Part shown: positions 1 through 8,835 of the stretch, piece after piece
How the letters are laid out: each line of letters starts with the position of its first letter
Numbering within the stretch: the stretch's first letter is position 1
Assembly (NCBI RefSeq): GCF_018604545.1
Contig: NZ_CP075896.1
Span: forward strand, 8,308,001-8,372,000
Direction of reading: 5' to 3'
Length of the DNA: 64,000 bases
DNA from: Streptomyces koelreuteriae
GTDB taxonomy: Bacteria; Actinomycetota; Actinomycetes; Streptomycetales; Streptomycetaceae
Program-made: the position numbers and the translations under genes
Notes under the pieces: generated by a model
Database searches by the model: none
What the model was told of the DNA's origin: nothing
Seen by the model: the letters and a program-made list of their open reading frames with translations, nothing else

Positions 1-1
1 C

Positions 2-895
2 GCCGGCGCGTCCCTGCACATCGGGCACCGGCTGGTCGTGATGGACAAGTGGACGCCCCAGGAGATGCTCCGCCTTATCGACCGCCACCGCTGCACCCAC
101 ACCCATATGGTCCCCACCCAGTTCCACCGCCTGCTGGCCCTGCCCGACGAGGAGAAGGACCGCTACGACGTCTCCGCCATGCGGCACGCCATCCACGGCG
201 CCGCGCCCTGCCCCGACCATGTGAAACGGGCCATGCTCGACTGGTGGGGCCCCTGTGTGGAGGAGTACTACGCGGCCAGCGAGGGCGGCGGGGCCTTCGC
301 CACCGCCGAGGACTGGCTGAAGAAACCCGGCACCGTCGGCAAGGCCTGGCCCATCAGCGAACTCGCCATCTTCGACGACGACGGCAACCCGCTGCCGCCC
401 GGCGAACTCGGCACCGTCTACATGAAGATGAACACCGGCGGCTTCTCGTACCACAAGGACGAGGCCAAGACCCGCAAGAACCGCATCGGCGACTTCTTCA
501 CCGTCGGCGACCTCGGCCACCTCGACGAGGACGGCTACCTCTTCCTGCGCGACCGCAAGATCGACCTGATCATCTCCGGCGGCGTCAACATCTACCCCGC
601 CGAGATCGAGTCGGCCCTGCTCGCCCACCCCGCCGTCGCGGACGCCGCCGTCTTCGGCATCCCACACGACGACTGGGGCGAGGAGGTCAAGGCGGTCGTC
701 GAGGCGGCACCGGGACACCGCCCCGGCCCGGCCCTCGCGGCCGACCTCCTCGACCACTGCACCCACCGGCTCGCCGGGTACAAGCGGCCCAGAAGCGTCG
801 ACTTCATCACCGAGATGCCCCGCGACCCCAACGGCAAGCTGTACAAGCGTCGGCTGCGGGAGCCGTACTGGGAGGGCCGGAACCGACCGGTATAG
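2..895 (+). CDS. AMP-forming acyl-CoA synthetase, 5'-truncated
   Basis: This is the C-terminal part of an ANL-superfamily ligase, which activates a carboxylic acid with ATP and transfers it to CoA. The frame is open from the window edge, so the start and the P-loop-like motif lie outside. Visible are the YAASEGGG segment near residue 80 (adenylate pocket), the hinge region GDLGHLDEDGYLFLRDR and GGVNIYPAEIES, and near the end PRDPNGKLYKR with the catalytic lysine. It is followed by convergent genes and a hairpin. Substrate cannot be told; the nearby enoyl-CoA hydratase and thiolases suggest fatty or branched acids. Confidence 0.9.
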   Translation, partial: AGASLHIGHRLVVMDKWTPQEMLRLIDRHRCTHTHMVPTQFHRLLALPDEEKDRYDVSAMRHAIHGAAPCPDHVKRAMLDWWGPCVEEYYAASEGGGAFATAEDWLKKPGTVGKAWPISELAIFDDDGNPLPPGELGTVYMKMNTGGFSYHKDEAKTRKNRIGDFFTVGDLGHLDEDGYLFLRDRKIDLIISGGVNIYPAEIESALLAHPAVADAAVFGIPHDDWGEEVKAVVEAAPGHRPGPALAADLLDHCTHRLAGYKRPRSVDFITEMPRDPNGKLYKRRLREPYWEGRNRPV

Positions 896-951
896 GTGGC
901 CTCGATGCGCAGGCCCCGGAACGCGCCGGACGCCTGGGCGGGACGAACAGC

Positions 952-981
952 GGGGTGCCGCCCCACCGGGAACGGCACCCC
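952..981. terminator. Bidirectional hairpin terminator
   Basis: Perfect 9-bp inverted repeat (952-960 with 973-981, 12-nt loop) lying between the ends of two convergent genes. There is no U tract, which is usual for Streptomyces terminators. Confidence 0.6.
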
Positions 982-992
982 ACCCCGCACGG

Positions 993-3419
993 TCAGCGCC
1001 GCTCGTGCACCCGGACCACCTTCAGCTTCGGCGAGGACAGGATGTCCTTCTCGCAGAAGCGCGACGTCACCCACTTCTCACCGGAGAACAGCCGCGTCTG
1101 ATCGGCGAGGTGCGGCGACTTCGCGTTCGACGACTGGGAGTACGTCAGCAGGGTGCGGGCCACCGGGCAGCGGCTGTCGTCCCAGCCCACCGCCTGGAGG
1201 TGGCTGGAGCCGAACGGCACCTCCGTGTAGCCACCGCCGGCCGCGTCCCACGTCGGCTGGATCACGTTCCACACACCGAGCTGCCCCGCACCGCCCGGCA
1301 CCGGAAGGCGCTCGCCGTCGCGGACGACGAACTGGTGCGCGCCGAGCGGCGCGTCGAGCGCGATGTCCGCCGCCCGCAGCTCGGTCACCGTGTCGGCGAG
1401 GGCGGTGGCGAGGCCGGGAGCGTCCGTGTTCAGTGTGTTCGGGGTCCGTACCGGATCGGCCGCCGAGAACGGCACCTTCCACAACTGGCCCGGTGGCACC
1501 GCCTGCTCCAGCCTCCGCCAGAACCGGTCGAAGAGCAGCGCGCCCCGGCTCCGGGTGTCCATGGTGCGGTCCCACGCCTTCAGCACCCCACAGGCCTCCG
1601 ACACGTCGACGGAGGTGCCGTCGCTGCCCGTCGCCCTGCCGCCGGGCAGCGCGGCGCACGCCCGTGCCACGTCCCCGGCGGCGAGATCGCCCGCGGGCAC
1701 CCGGTTGGCGAACTGCTGCCGTTGCAGGTCGCGTACGGTCAGCCGGCCCTGGTCCGCCATCGCCGCCACGTCCTCGATCCCGCCCCGGGTGCGCAGGCCG
1801 AGCTGTGTGCCCACCGTGCCGAAGACCCGCTCGTAGCCGGTGATCGGCCGGTCGGCGTTGGTCATCCACGCGGTGCCGTTGGAGTTCTCCACGTACGGCG
1901 CGTTCTCGAGCGTCGGCATCCTCGCCGGGCCGAAGATGCCCGGCGCCACGGCGTCGGGGTCGCGGCCGAGGGCGCAGTCGCCGCGCGAGCCGTCGAGGAT
2001 CGCGACACCGGACGCCGGATACGTGGTCCTGCCGAGCTCCGTCGAGCAGCGCTCCGCCAGCCCGTCGGTGATCCGAGGGAGTACCTGGGACTGGGTGTAG
2101 AGGGAGTGTCCCGCCCGGTCGGCGGCGATCGTGTTCACCCATGGGATGCCCTGGTGCCGCGCAAGGGACGCGAGGACGTCGTCGGTGCTCTTCGCCTTGC
2201 CGAAACCGAGCGAGGCGTCGGCGAAGCGGAGGTTCGCGGCGTTCGGGTCATACAGGGCGTATGCCGTCGTGCCGGTCCACGGCAGCGGGACCTGGCCGCT
2301 GAGCGAGGTGACGACCGGGCCGTAGCGGGTCCACCACTGGGTGCGGGTCACCGGCGCGCCGTCCTTCACCGCGACCGTCACGGTCCGCTTCCTCATGCGC
2401 TCCGGCTCGCCGTCCACGAGGTACGTCGTGGGATCGGCCGGATCCAGGTCCAGCCGGTGGAAGTTGGCCGGAATGCCGGTGGAGACGGTGTGGCTCCACG
2501 CCACATGTGCGTTGAACCCGATGGAGATCCCGGGGGTGCCGAGCAGGGAGCCGCCGGAGACGTTCAGCTCGCCGGGGATCGTCTGCTGCGACTGCCAGAA
2601 CCGGCGCCCGCCCTCCCAGGGGTAGTGCGGGTTGCCCAGCAGCAGACCGCGCCCGTTCGCCGTCGTGTCACCGCGGAAGGCGACCGCGTTGGAGCCCATG
2701 CCGGGGTCACCCCACAGCTCGTCCGCCGCCTTCGCCACGGCCTTGGCGTCCGGCTTGCGGACGGAGGGGCCGCTCGCGGCGGGCGTGGCCCCGGTAGGGG
2801 GCTTCGCGGTCGTGATCGTGTCGACGAAACGCCCCTCGCCGGCGATGGAGGCGATCGCGAGACCGCGGGCGGCCACATCGAGCTCGGTGACCGGGCGGAC
2901 CCAGGAGGCACCCGCACAGGCGGGATCCGTGGTCCTGTTCTTCTTCAGCCAGGCGTTGTACCCGACCGCCCAGCCCCGCATCATGTCCCGCACCTCGCGG
3001 CTCGGCCCCACGGGAGCGGGCTGGGCGAGCGCCTTCTGCACGGTGCGGCTCTCCCGGACCCCGCGGAAGTACAGATCACTGGCGAGGTTGGTCCTCGCCC
3101 CGGAGAGGGCGCCGTCGGCGGCCGTGTCGGCACCGAAGTACCGGGAGCGCTCGCCCCGCAGGGTCACGAACCCGTCGGCGAGCGTGCAGACCTCGTCGGC
3201 GGCCTGCGCCCAGCCCGTGCCGAAGCCCAGGTCGGCGTAGTTCTTCGCGCGGATGTGCGGAATGCCGTACTCGGTGTAGCGGATGACGGCGGACAGGCCG
3301 CCACCGGAAGGGTGCTGCTCCGCACGCCCCTGGCCCGGGGCGGCGGCCGCGGGTAACGCGGACGCGGCGGTGAACAGGGCCGTGGCCCCGAGAACGAGGC
3401 GTCTCAGACGGCTGCGCAT
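993..3419 (-). CDS. Secreted penicillin acylase family N-terminal nucleophile amidase
   Basis: An 808-residue Ntn-hydrolase precursor. The chosen ATG has GGAGGG four bases upstream and begins a clear signal peptide (MRSRLRRLVLGAT then an Ala-rich run ending near residue 27); an upstream in-frame ATG at 3479 would bury it. The autoprocessing site is visible as Gly-Ser-Asn-Ala, with nucleophile Ser243, giving an alpha chain of about 200 residues, a spacer and a beta chain of about 565. Family members (penicillin, aculeacin and acyl-homoserine-lactone acylases) cleave the amide of an N-acyl side chain. Closest in style to the actinobacterial aculeacin/AHL acylase group; substrate not determinable. 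Divergent from a ligase gene. Confidence 0.88.
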   Translation of the reverse strand: MRSRLRRLVLGATALFTAASALPAAAAPGQGRAEQHPSGGGLSAVIRYTEYGIPHIRAKNYADLGFGTGWAQAADEVCTLADGFVTLRGERSRYFGADTAADGALSGARTNLASDLYFRGVRESRTVQKALAQPAPVGPSREVRDMMRGWAVGYNAWLKKNRTTDPACAGASWVRPVTELDVAARGLAIASIAGEGRFVDTITTAKPPTGATPAASGPSVRKPDAKAVAKAADELWGDPGMGSNAVAFRGDTTANGRGLLLGNPHYPWEGGRRFWQSQQTIPGELNVSGGSLLGTPGISIGFNAHVAWSHTVSTGIPANFHRLDLDPADPTTYLVDGEPERMRKRTVTVAVKDGAPVTRTQWWTRYGPVVTSLSGQVPLPWTGTTAYALYDPNAANLRFADASLGFGKAKSTDDVLASLARHQGIPWVNTIAADRAGHSLYTQSQVLPRITDGLAERCSTELGRTTYPASGVAILDGSRGDCALGRDPDAVAPGIFGPARMPTLENAPYVENSNGTAWMTNADRPITGYERVFGTVGTQLGLRTRGGIEDVAAMADQGRLTVRDLQRQQFANRVPAGDLAAGDVARACAALPGGRATGSDGTSVDVSEACGVLKAWDRTMDTRSRGALLFDRFWRRLEQAVPPGQLWKVPFSAADPVRTPNTLNTDAPGLATALADTVTELRAADIALDAPLGAHQFVVRDGERLPVPGGAGQLGVWNVIQPTWDAAGGGYTEVPFGSSHLQAVGWDDSRCPVARTLLTYSQSSNAKSPHLADQTRLFSGEKWVTSRFCEKDILSSPKLKVVRVHERR

Positions 3420-3574
3420 GGTGCCCTCCAACATCGTTGAGGGATAGGAGACTTGAGCGTACAAATGTTCTGCGTTCATACGTCAGTACCATCACACCGG
3501 ACGCCTCTGGCGACGGCAGGGTTGAGCCGGCCGGTCCTTGACCTCCCCGGTCCGCCGACCGAGGATCACTTGTC

Positions 3575-5101
3575 ATGACGACGCCCGGACACGGCAGCAC
3601 GGTCGACGGAGTCCTACGACGTAGCGCCCGGCGCACACCGGCGCGCGTCGCGGTGGAGTACGGCGAACGCACCTGGACCTACGACGAACTCGACACCGCC
3701 GTCTCCCGCGCGGCGAGTGTCCTCCTCGACCAGGGCTTGTCCCCCGGGGACCGCGTCGGCGCCTACGGCCACAACTCCGACGCCTACCTGATCGCCTTCC
3801 TGGCCTGCGCCCGGGCCGGCCTGGTGCACGTACCCGTCAACCAGAACCTCATCGGCGACGACCTCGCCTACATCGTCGGCCAGTCCGGCAGCTCCCTGGT
3901 CCTCACCGACCCGGACCTCGCGGACCGGCTCCCCGACGGCGTACGGACACTGACCCTGCGCGACACCGACGGCTCACTGCTCGCGCGGCTGCCCGAGGCG
4001 CCCGCCCACGACGGCCCCGAGCCGCGCCCCGAGGATCTCGTGCAACTGCTGTACACCTCGGGCACGACCGCCCTGCCCAAGGGCGCGATGATGACGCACC
4101 GGGCCCTGGTGCACGAGTACCTGAGCGCCATCTCGGCCCTCGACCTCAGCGCCGGGGACCGCCCCGCGCACTCCCTGCCCCTGTACCACTCGGCGCAGAT
4201 GCACGTCTTCCTGCTGCCCTACCTCGCCGTCGGCGCGACGAACCTCGTCCTCGACGCACCCGACGGCGACCGGCTCCTCGACCTGGTCGAAGCGGGCCGC
4301 GTGGACAGCCTGTTCGCCCCGCCCACCGTCTGGATCGCCCTGTCCAACCGCCCCGACTTCGCTACCCGCGACCTCAGCGGCCTGCGCAAGGCCTACTACG
4401 GGGCGTCGATCATGCCGGTCCCCGTGCTGGAACGGCTGAAGGAACGCCTCCCGAAGCTGGCCTTCTACAACTGCTTCGGCCAGAGCGAGATCGGCCCCCT
4501 CGCCACGGTCCTCGCCCCCGACGAGCACAAGGGCCGCATGGACTCCTGCGGCCGTACCGTGCTGTTCGTCGAGGCCCGGGTCGTCGACGAGGACGGCGAG
4601 GACGTACCCGACGGCAGCCCCGGCGAGATCGTCTACCGCTCCCCGCAACTGTGCGAGGGCTACTGGGACAAGCCCGAGGAGACCGCCGAGGCCTTCCGCG
4701 ACGGCTGGTTCCGCTCCGGCGACCTCGCGATCCGCGACGCGCACGGCTACTTCACGATCGTCGACCGGGTGAAGGACGTCATCAACTCCGGCGGCGTCCT
4801 CGTCGCCTCCCGCCAGGTCGAGGACGTCCTGTACACCCACCCCCGGGTCGCCGAGACCGCCGTCGTCGGCCTCCCCGACGACCGCTGGATCGAGGCCGTC
4901 ACGGCCGTCGTCGTCCCGCGCGGCGAGGTCACGGAGGCGGAACTGATCGACCACGTCCGCGAGACGCTGCCGCACTTCAAGGCGCCGAAGAGAGTGCTCT
5001 TCGTGGACGAACTCCCGCGCAACGCCAGCGGGAAGATCCTCAAGCGGGAGCTGAGGGACCGGTTCGGAGACGGCACAGGACCCACGGCGCCCCGAGGGTG
5101 A
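3575..5101 (+). CDS. AMP-forming acyl-CoA synthetase
   Basis: Full-length 508-residue ANL ligase. The adenylation P-loop-like motif YTSGTTALPKGAMMTH lies near residues 159-174, the YNCFGQSE motif near 300, the hinge GDLAIRDAHGYFTIVDR near 383, and the C-terminal lysine motif RNASGKILKRELR near 489. A GAGGA sits about 9 bases before the ATG. It would form an acyl-CoA through an acyl-adenylate, probably feeding beta-oxidation. Starts divergently from the acylase gene, so an acyl group released by that secreted enzyme could be activated here; that link is inference. Confidence 0.9.
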   Translation: MTTPGHGSTVDGVLRRSARRTPARVAVEYGERTWTYDELDTAVSRAASVLLDQGLSPGDRVGAYGHNSDAYLIAFLACARAGLVHVPVNQNLIGDDLAYIVGQSGSSLVLTDPDLADRLPDGVRTLTLRDTDGSLLARLPEAPAHDGPEPRPEDLVQLLYTSGTTALPKGAMMTHRALVHEYLSAISALDLSAGDRPAHSLPLYHSAQMHVFLLPYLAVGATNLVLDAPDGDRLLDLVEAGRVDSLFAPPTVWIALSNRPDFATRDLSGLRKAYYGASIMPVPVLERLKERLPKLAFYNCFGQSEIGPLATVLAPDEHKGRMDSCGRTVLFVEARVVDEDGEDVPDGSPGEIVYRSPQLCEGYWDKPEETAEAFRDGWFRSGDLAIRDAHGYFTIVDRVKDVINSGGVLVASRQVEDVLYTHPRVAETAVVGLPDDRWIEAVTAVVVPRGEVTEAELIDHVRETLPHFKAPKRVLFVDELPRNASGKILKRELRDRFGDGTGPTAPRG

Positions 5102-5153
5102 CCTCGAAGAACCCCGTTGTGCGAAGGTCCTCCCGGACGCGAGGATCCACACC

Positions 5154-6005
5154 ATGCCGATCTTTGAAGCCCCGGACGGAACCCGACTCGCCTGCCGTCT
5201 GCGCGGTGCGGGCGAGCCGCTGGTCGTGCTGCCCGGCGGACCGATGCGGGCGTCCTCCTACCTCGGCGACCTGGGCGGACTCGACGCCCACCGGCAGCTG
5301 GTCCTTCTCGATCTGCGCGGCACCGGGCGGTCCGAGGCACCGGCGGATCCCGCGACCTACCGCTGCGACCGGCTGGTCGACGACGTCGAGGCGTTGCGGT
5401 GCCACCTGGGCCTGGAGCGGATGGACGTGCTCGCGCACTCTGCGGGCGGGAGTCTCGCCATGCTCTACGCGGCCCGGTATCCGGACCGGCTGGGACGGCT
5501 GGCGCTGGTCACCGCCACCCCCTGGGCGCTGGGCTGGCCGGCGACCGCCGAGGACCGGCTGGCGGCGGCCCGGCTGCGGGCGCCGGAACCCTGGTTCGCG
5601 GAGGCTTTCCCGGCGTTCGAGGCCTGGCTGGCCGGTACCGGGGACTTCGACCCCGTGTTCCTCCCGTTCTTCTACGGACGCTGGGACGAGGCCGCGCGGG
5701 CCCACGCCGAGCGCGAAGAGGACGAGACCAACGACGAGGCGGGGGACCTCTACGGCGCGGACGGCGCCTACGACCCGACCGCGACCCGGAGCGCGCTCGC
5801 CCGCGTCACGGCCCCGGTGCTCGTCCTGGCCGGCGAGGCCGACGGCGGACCGCGTCCCGGCCTTGCCCGGTGGGTCGCCGAGGTCTTCCCGGCGGGCGAG
5901 TTCGCGGTGCAGCCGGGAGCGGGGCACTACCCGTGGCTGGACGACCCCGAGTGGTTCGTGCGACGCGTGGCCGCCTTCTTCTCCGGCTGCTCCGGACGGG
6001 AGTGA
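5154..6005 (+). CDS. Alpha/beta-fold hydrolase, proline iminopeptidase-like
   Basis: A 283-residue cytosolic alpha/beta hydrolase. The nucleophile elbow is AHSAGG (Ser near residue 98), preceded by DLRGTGRS, the usual oxyanion-side motif of the iminopeptidase/haloperoxidase branch. The acid is probably in VLAGEADGG and the histidine in GAGHYPW near 264. The cap is short and acidic. No signal peptide. It lies 52 bp after the ligase and may be cotranscribed. Substrate is unknown. Confidence 0.85.
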   Translation: MPIFEAPDGTRLACRLRGAGEPLVVLPGGPMRASSYLGDLGGLDAHRQLVLLDLRGTGRSEAPADPATYRCDRLVDDVEALRCHLGLERMDVLAHSAGGSLAMLYAARYPDRLGRLALVTATPWALGWPATAEDRLAAARLRAPEPWFAEAFPAFEAWLAGTGDFDPVFLPFFYGRWDEAARAHAEREEDETNDEAGDLYGADGAYDPTATRSALARVTAPVLVLAGEADGGPRPGLARWVAEVFPAGEFAVQPGAGHYPWLDDPEWFVRRVAAFFSGCSGRE

Positions 6006-6012
6006 GGCCCCG

Positions 6013-6029
6013 TTCTGCCGTCGGCAGAG
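6013..6029. promoter_or_regulatory. PopR-type palindrome
   Basis: TTCTGCC-GTC-GGCAGAG: six-base arms TCTGCC/GGCAGA with a 3-nt centre, plus one extra T. This is the arrangement I recall for PopR sites (TTCTGCC-N3-GGCAGAA) and matches the palindrome before clpP3 at 60996-61010. It sits 42 bp upstream of the hydrolase start at 6071, a suitable place for an activator. Confidence 0.5.
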
Positions 6030-6070
6030 GCGGCCCGGCCTTCGGGGCATCCCTCGCTACCGTGCCCGGC

Positions 6071-6784
6071 ATGGACACAGAACCGCGCACCGTACAGGCC
6101 AACGGCATCACCCTGGCCTACCGCGCCTGGGGACCCCGGGACGCACCGCCCGTCCTGCTCCTCCACGCCCGCGGAGCCGACGGCACCGACTGGTCCGAGA
6201 TCGCCCCCGCACTGGCCGCAGGCCCCCGCCGGGTCTACGCCCCCGACCTTCGCGGGCACGGCCGCAGCGACCGGCCCGGCGACTACGCCTACGCGACCAT
6301 GCGCGACGACGTCCACGCCTTCCTCGGCGCCCTCGGCATCACCCGCGCCGACGTCGTGGGCCACTCTCTCGGCGGCGCCGTCGCCTACCTGCTCGCCCAG
6401 CACAGCCCGCACCTCGTACGGCGCCTGGTGCTGGAGGACGTACCCGCGCCCTTCCCCCTGGACCCGCCGCGCCCGCTCGCCGAACGTCCAGGCGAGGACC
6501 TGCCGTACGACTGGGCGATGATCCTCGCCACCGACCGGCAGCGCAACGCGCCGGATCCTGTGTGGTGGGACCACATGGGGCGGATCACCATGCCCACGCT
6601 GTTGATCGGTGGCGGACCGACCAGCCCGATCCCTCAAGAGCAGATCGTCGCCCTGGCCGAACTGCTTCCCGATGCCCGGCGTCTCACCATCGACGCCGGG
6701 CATCTCGTGCACGAGGCGCGGCCCGAGGCGTTCCTCGCGGCCGTGGCGGAGTTCCTCAGCCCTGCGGACCGTACGCCGTCATGA
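6071..6784 (+). CDS. Alpha/beta-fold hydrolase
   Basis: 237-residue hydrolase. The open frame extends far upstream, but the family N-terminus (TVQANGITLAYRAWG) fits the ATG at 6071. Nucleophile elbow GHSLGG (Ser near 99), DLRGHGRSDRP before it, and DAGHLVHEARPEAF with the histidine near the end. No Shine-Dalgarno is seen, so it may be leaderless. Its last 29 bases overlap the convergent sulfatase-like gene. A PopR-type palindrome lies just upstream, suggesting stress or protease-linked control. Substrate unknown. Confidence 0.85.
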   Translation: MDTEPRTVQANGITLAYRAWGPRDAPPVLLLHARGADGTDWSEIAPALAAGPRRVYAPDLRGHGRSDRPGDYAYATMRDDVHAFLGALGITRADVVGHSLGGAVAYLLAQHSPHLVRRLVLEDVPAPFPLDPPRPLAERPGEDLPYDWAMILATDRQRNAPDPVWWDHMGRITMPTLLIGGGPTSPIPQEQIVALAELLPDARRLTIDAGHLVHEARPEAFLAAVAEFLSPADRTPS

Positions 6785-8753
6785 AGCGGTCGCGGAACTT
6801 GTCCATGCCCCACCGGGGCGCGTTCTCCGCGGGCTTGAGACCGTCGGTCCAGCCCCAGTCGGCGACCCGGTCCAGGACCTTCTTGTCCTTGGCGACGATG
6901 GTGATCGGCACGTCCTTGCCGGTGTCCCCGGCGGTGACGGTCGGCACCGGCTGGTGGTCGCCCAGGAACACGAGGACCGTGTCCTCGTCGCCGTAGCGCT
7001 CGAGCCACTCGGTGAGGCTCCGGATCGAGTACTCGATGGCCTTCCGGTACTCGGTGCGCACCTTCTCCGGGTCCTTCCAGACCTCCGTGGGGTTGGTGCC
7101 CTCCTTCTTGATCTGGTGGAACACCGAGCCGTCGCCGAGCTTCTCCCAGTCGATCATCCGCGCGATGGGCGACCACGGGTTGTGACTGGAGGCCAGGATG
7201 ATCTCCGCCATGATCGGCTGACGGTCCTTCTTGCCGTGCTCCAGACGCTGGAAGGCCTCCATGCTGAACTGGTCGGGCACGGGCGTCCAGCTGAAGTACG
7301 GGCCGTGATAGCCGAGGTGCTCGGAGTCGTAGATGTGGTCCAGGCCGAAGTACTTCCCCTCCGGCCACGCCCGGCGCACCCCGGGCACGACGCCGACGGT
7401 CCGCCAGGCCTTCGTCTTGCCGAAGTAGTTGGTCAGCGTCATCCGGTCACTGGTGGTCAGGTTGCGGTACCGCTGCTGGTTCTTGATCCACAGCCCGGAC
7501 AGGAACGTCGAGTGGGCGAGCCAGCTGCCCGCGCCCGTGACCGGCGACTGCAGCCAGCCGCTGCGCGACTCGAAACCGGCCGCCTTCAGCGAGCTGGTGC
7601 CCTCCTTGAGCACCGAGTCCATCTGGGGTGCCATCGCCGGGTCGTCGATCGCGACTCGCCCGTAGCTCTCGATGAACGTGAACAGCACGTCCTTGCCGCG
7701 CAGCCCCGTGAGCAACTGATCGGGCGGCGTCTTCGCGAAGGCGTCCACGGCGGCCTGCTTCCGGAAGACCCGCGCGTCCGCCAGGCCCGCCTGCACCTGG
7801 TCCACCCGGTTGCCGATGAACTCGGCGTTGCCCTTGGTGGCGAACGGCACGCTGCCGATCTGCACGCCCAGCGTCATGGCCGTGATCCACGCCGTGCCGA
7901 GGATCAGCGTCGTACGGGCGGCGACGGAACGGTGGCCGACCATCAGGTTCGTCAGCCGCACCACGGCGAGCGTCGTGAGGACCAGCACCGCGACGAACAG
8001 GACGATCACACCGACCACGGCGAGCACCTGCCCGGAACGGCCGAAGGTCTCCCTCAGGAAGTCCGTCGCGTTCTCGATCAGTATCCAGTCCAGGACCAGA
8101 TCGAAGGGCCGGGCCAGGATCTGGTAGAAGCCCATGTCGACGAATTTCAGGATGGTGAGCAGCCCGAGGAACGCACCCGAGACGACGGCCGTGACGCGCC
8201 GGGGCCGCGGCGGCAGCGCGAGCAGCAGGCCCGCGAGCAGCACACCCTCGGCGGGAATCCGCACGAACGACGCGAACTCGATCTTCTCCATCTGGTTGGG
8301 CACGAGGAGCGCGAAGAGCACGAGGGCCCCGGCGAGGACGGTCGTCCCGACGCTGACGCCGCGTGCGGTACGGGGGTAGCGCCGCCGCCAGCCGAACCAG
8401 CCGGCCTTTGCCGCGCCCGGTGCCTCGGAGTCGTCGCCTGCTTCTTGTGCGGCGGTACCGGCGTCCGGGGCGGTGGCGCCGGTGTCGTCGTCGGGGTCCG
8501 TCTTCGTCGCAGTGCCACCGTCCGGCTCCGTCGTGCCGGTGGCCGGTTCCACCGTGTCGGTGTCGCCGCTCGAATCCGCAGTGCCAGAGTCGGTGTCGGA
8601 ATCCGCAGTGCCTTCGCCGTCGTTCGAGGCCGCCCCAGCCGTCCCACCGGCATCGTCATCCGGTTCCGCCGCGCCCCCGGCCGGGTCCGATTGCTGACGG
8701 GAGCGAGTGAAGAGCGACACCCGGAGGTCCTTCCGTGCGGTCTTGCTAGGCAT
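6756..8753 (-). CDS. Membrane sulfatase/LTA synthase-like protein
   Basis: About 665 residues. A low-complexity acidic Asp/Thr/Gly-rich cytosolic region covers roughly residues 15-120. About five membrane segments follow (for example LAGALVLFALLVP, VLAVVGVIVLFVAVLVLTTL), then a large extracellular sulfatase-fold domain with FTFIESYGR near the catalytic site, SSHNPWSP and VLFLGDHQP. This is the architecture of LtaS-type and alkaline-phosphatase-superfamily phosphotransferases that modify cell-surface polymers. Start uncertain: ATG at 8753 or GTG at 8789, neither with a good ribosome site. It overlaps the convergent hydrolase gene by 29 bp. Confidence 0.8.
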   Translation of the reverse strand: MPSKTARKDLRVSLFTRSRQQSDPAGGAAEPDDDAGGTAGAASNDGEGTADSDTDSGTADSSGDTDTVEPATGTTEPDGGTATKTDPDDDTGATAPDAGTAAQEAGDDSEAPGAAKAGWFGWRRRYPRTARGVSVGTTVLAGALVLFALLVPNQMEKIEFASFVRIPAEGVLLAGLLLALPPRPRRVTAVVSGAFLGLLTILKFVDMGFYQILARPFDLVLDWILIENATDFLRETFGRSGQVLAVVGVIVLFVAVLVLTTLAVVRLTNLMVGHRSVAARTTLILGTAWITAMTLGVQIGSVPFATKGNAEFIGNRVDQVQAGLADARVFRKQAAVDAFAKTPPDQLLTGLRGKDVLFTFIESYGRVAIDDPAMAPQMDSVLKEGTSSLKAAGFESRSGWLQSPVTGAGSWLAHSTFLSGLWIKNQQRYRNLTTSDRMTLTNYFGKTKAWRTVGVVPGVRRAWPEGKYFGLDHIYDSEHLGYHGPYFSWTPVPDQFSMEAFQRLEHGKKDRQPIMAEIILASSHNPWSPIARMIDWEKLGDGSVFHQIKKEGTNPTEVWKDPEKVRTEYRKAIEYSIRSLTEWLERYGDEDTVLVFLGDHQPVPTVTAGDTGKDVPITIVAKDKKVLDRVADWGWTDGLKPAENAPRWGMDKFRDRFMTAYGPQG

Positions 8754-8835
8754 GGCAAACAGAGCCCGGTGAGCCGGGCCTGCCACCACCAGTACGTCCG
8801 CACGTCACCTTAGGTTCAATCGACAGGCCGGAGAA

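Noticed and set aside
4651..6996. Long Arg/Pro-rich plus-strand frames across real genes
   Set aside because: These are frame shadows typical of GC-rich DNA; third-position bias and homology lie in other frames.
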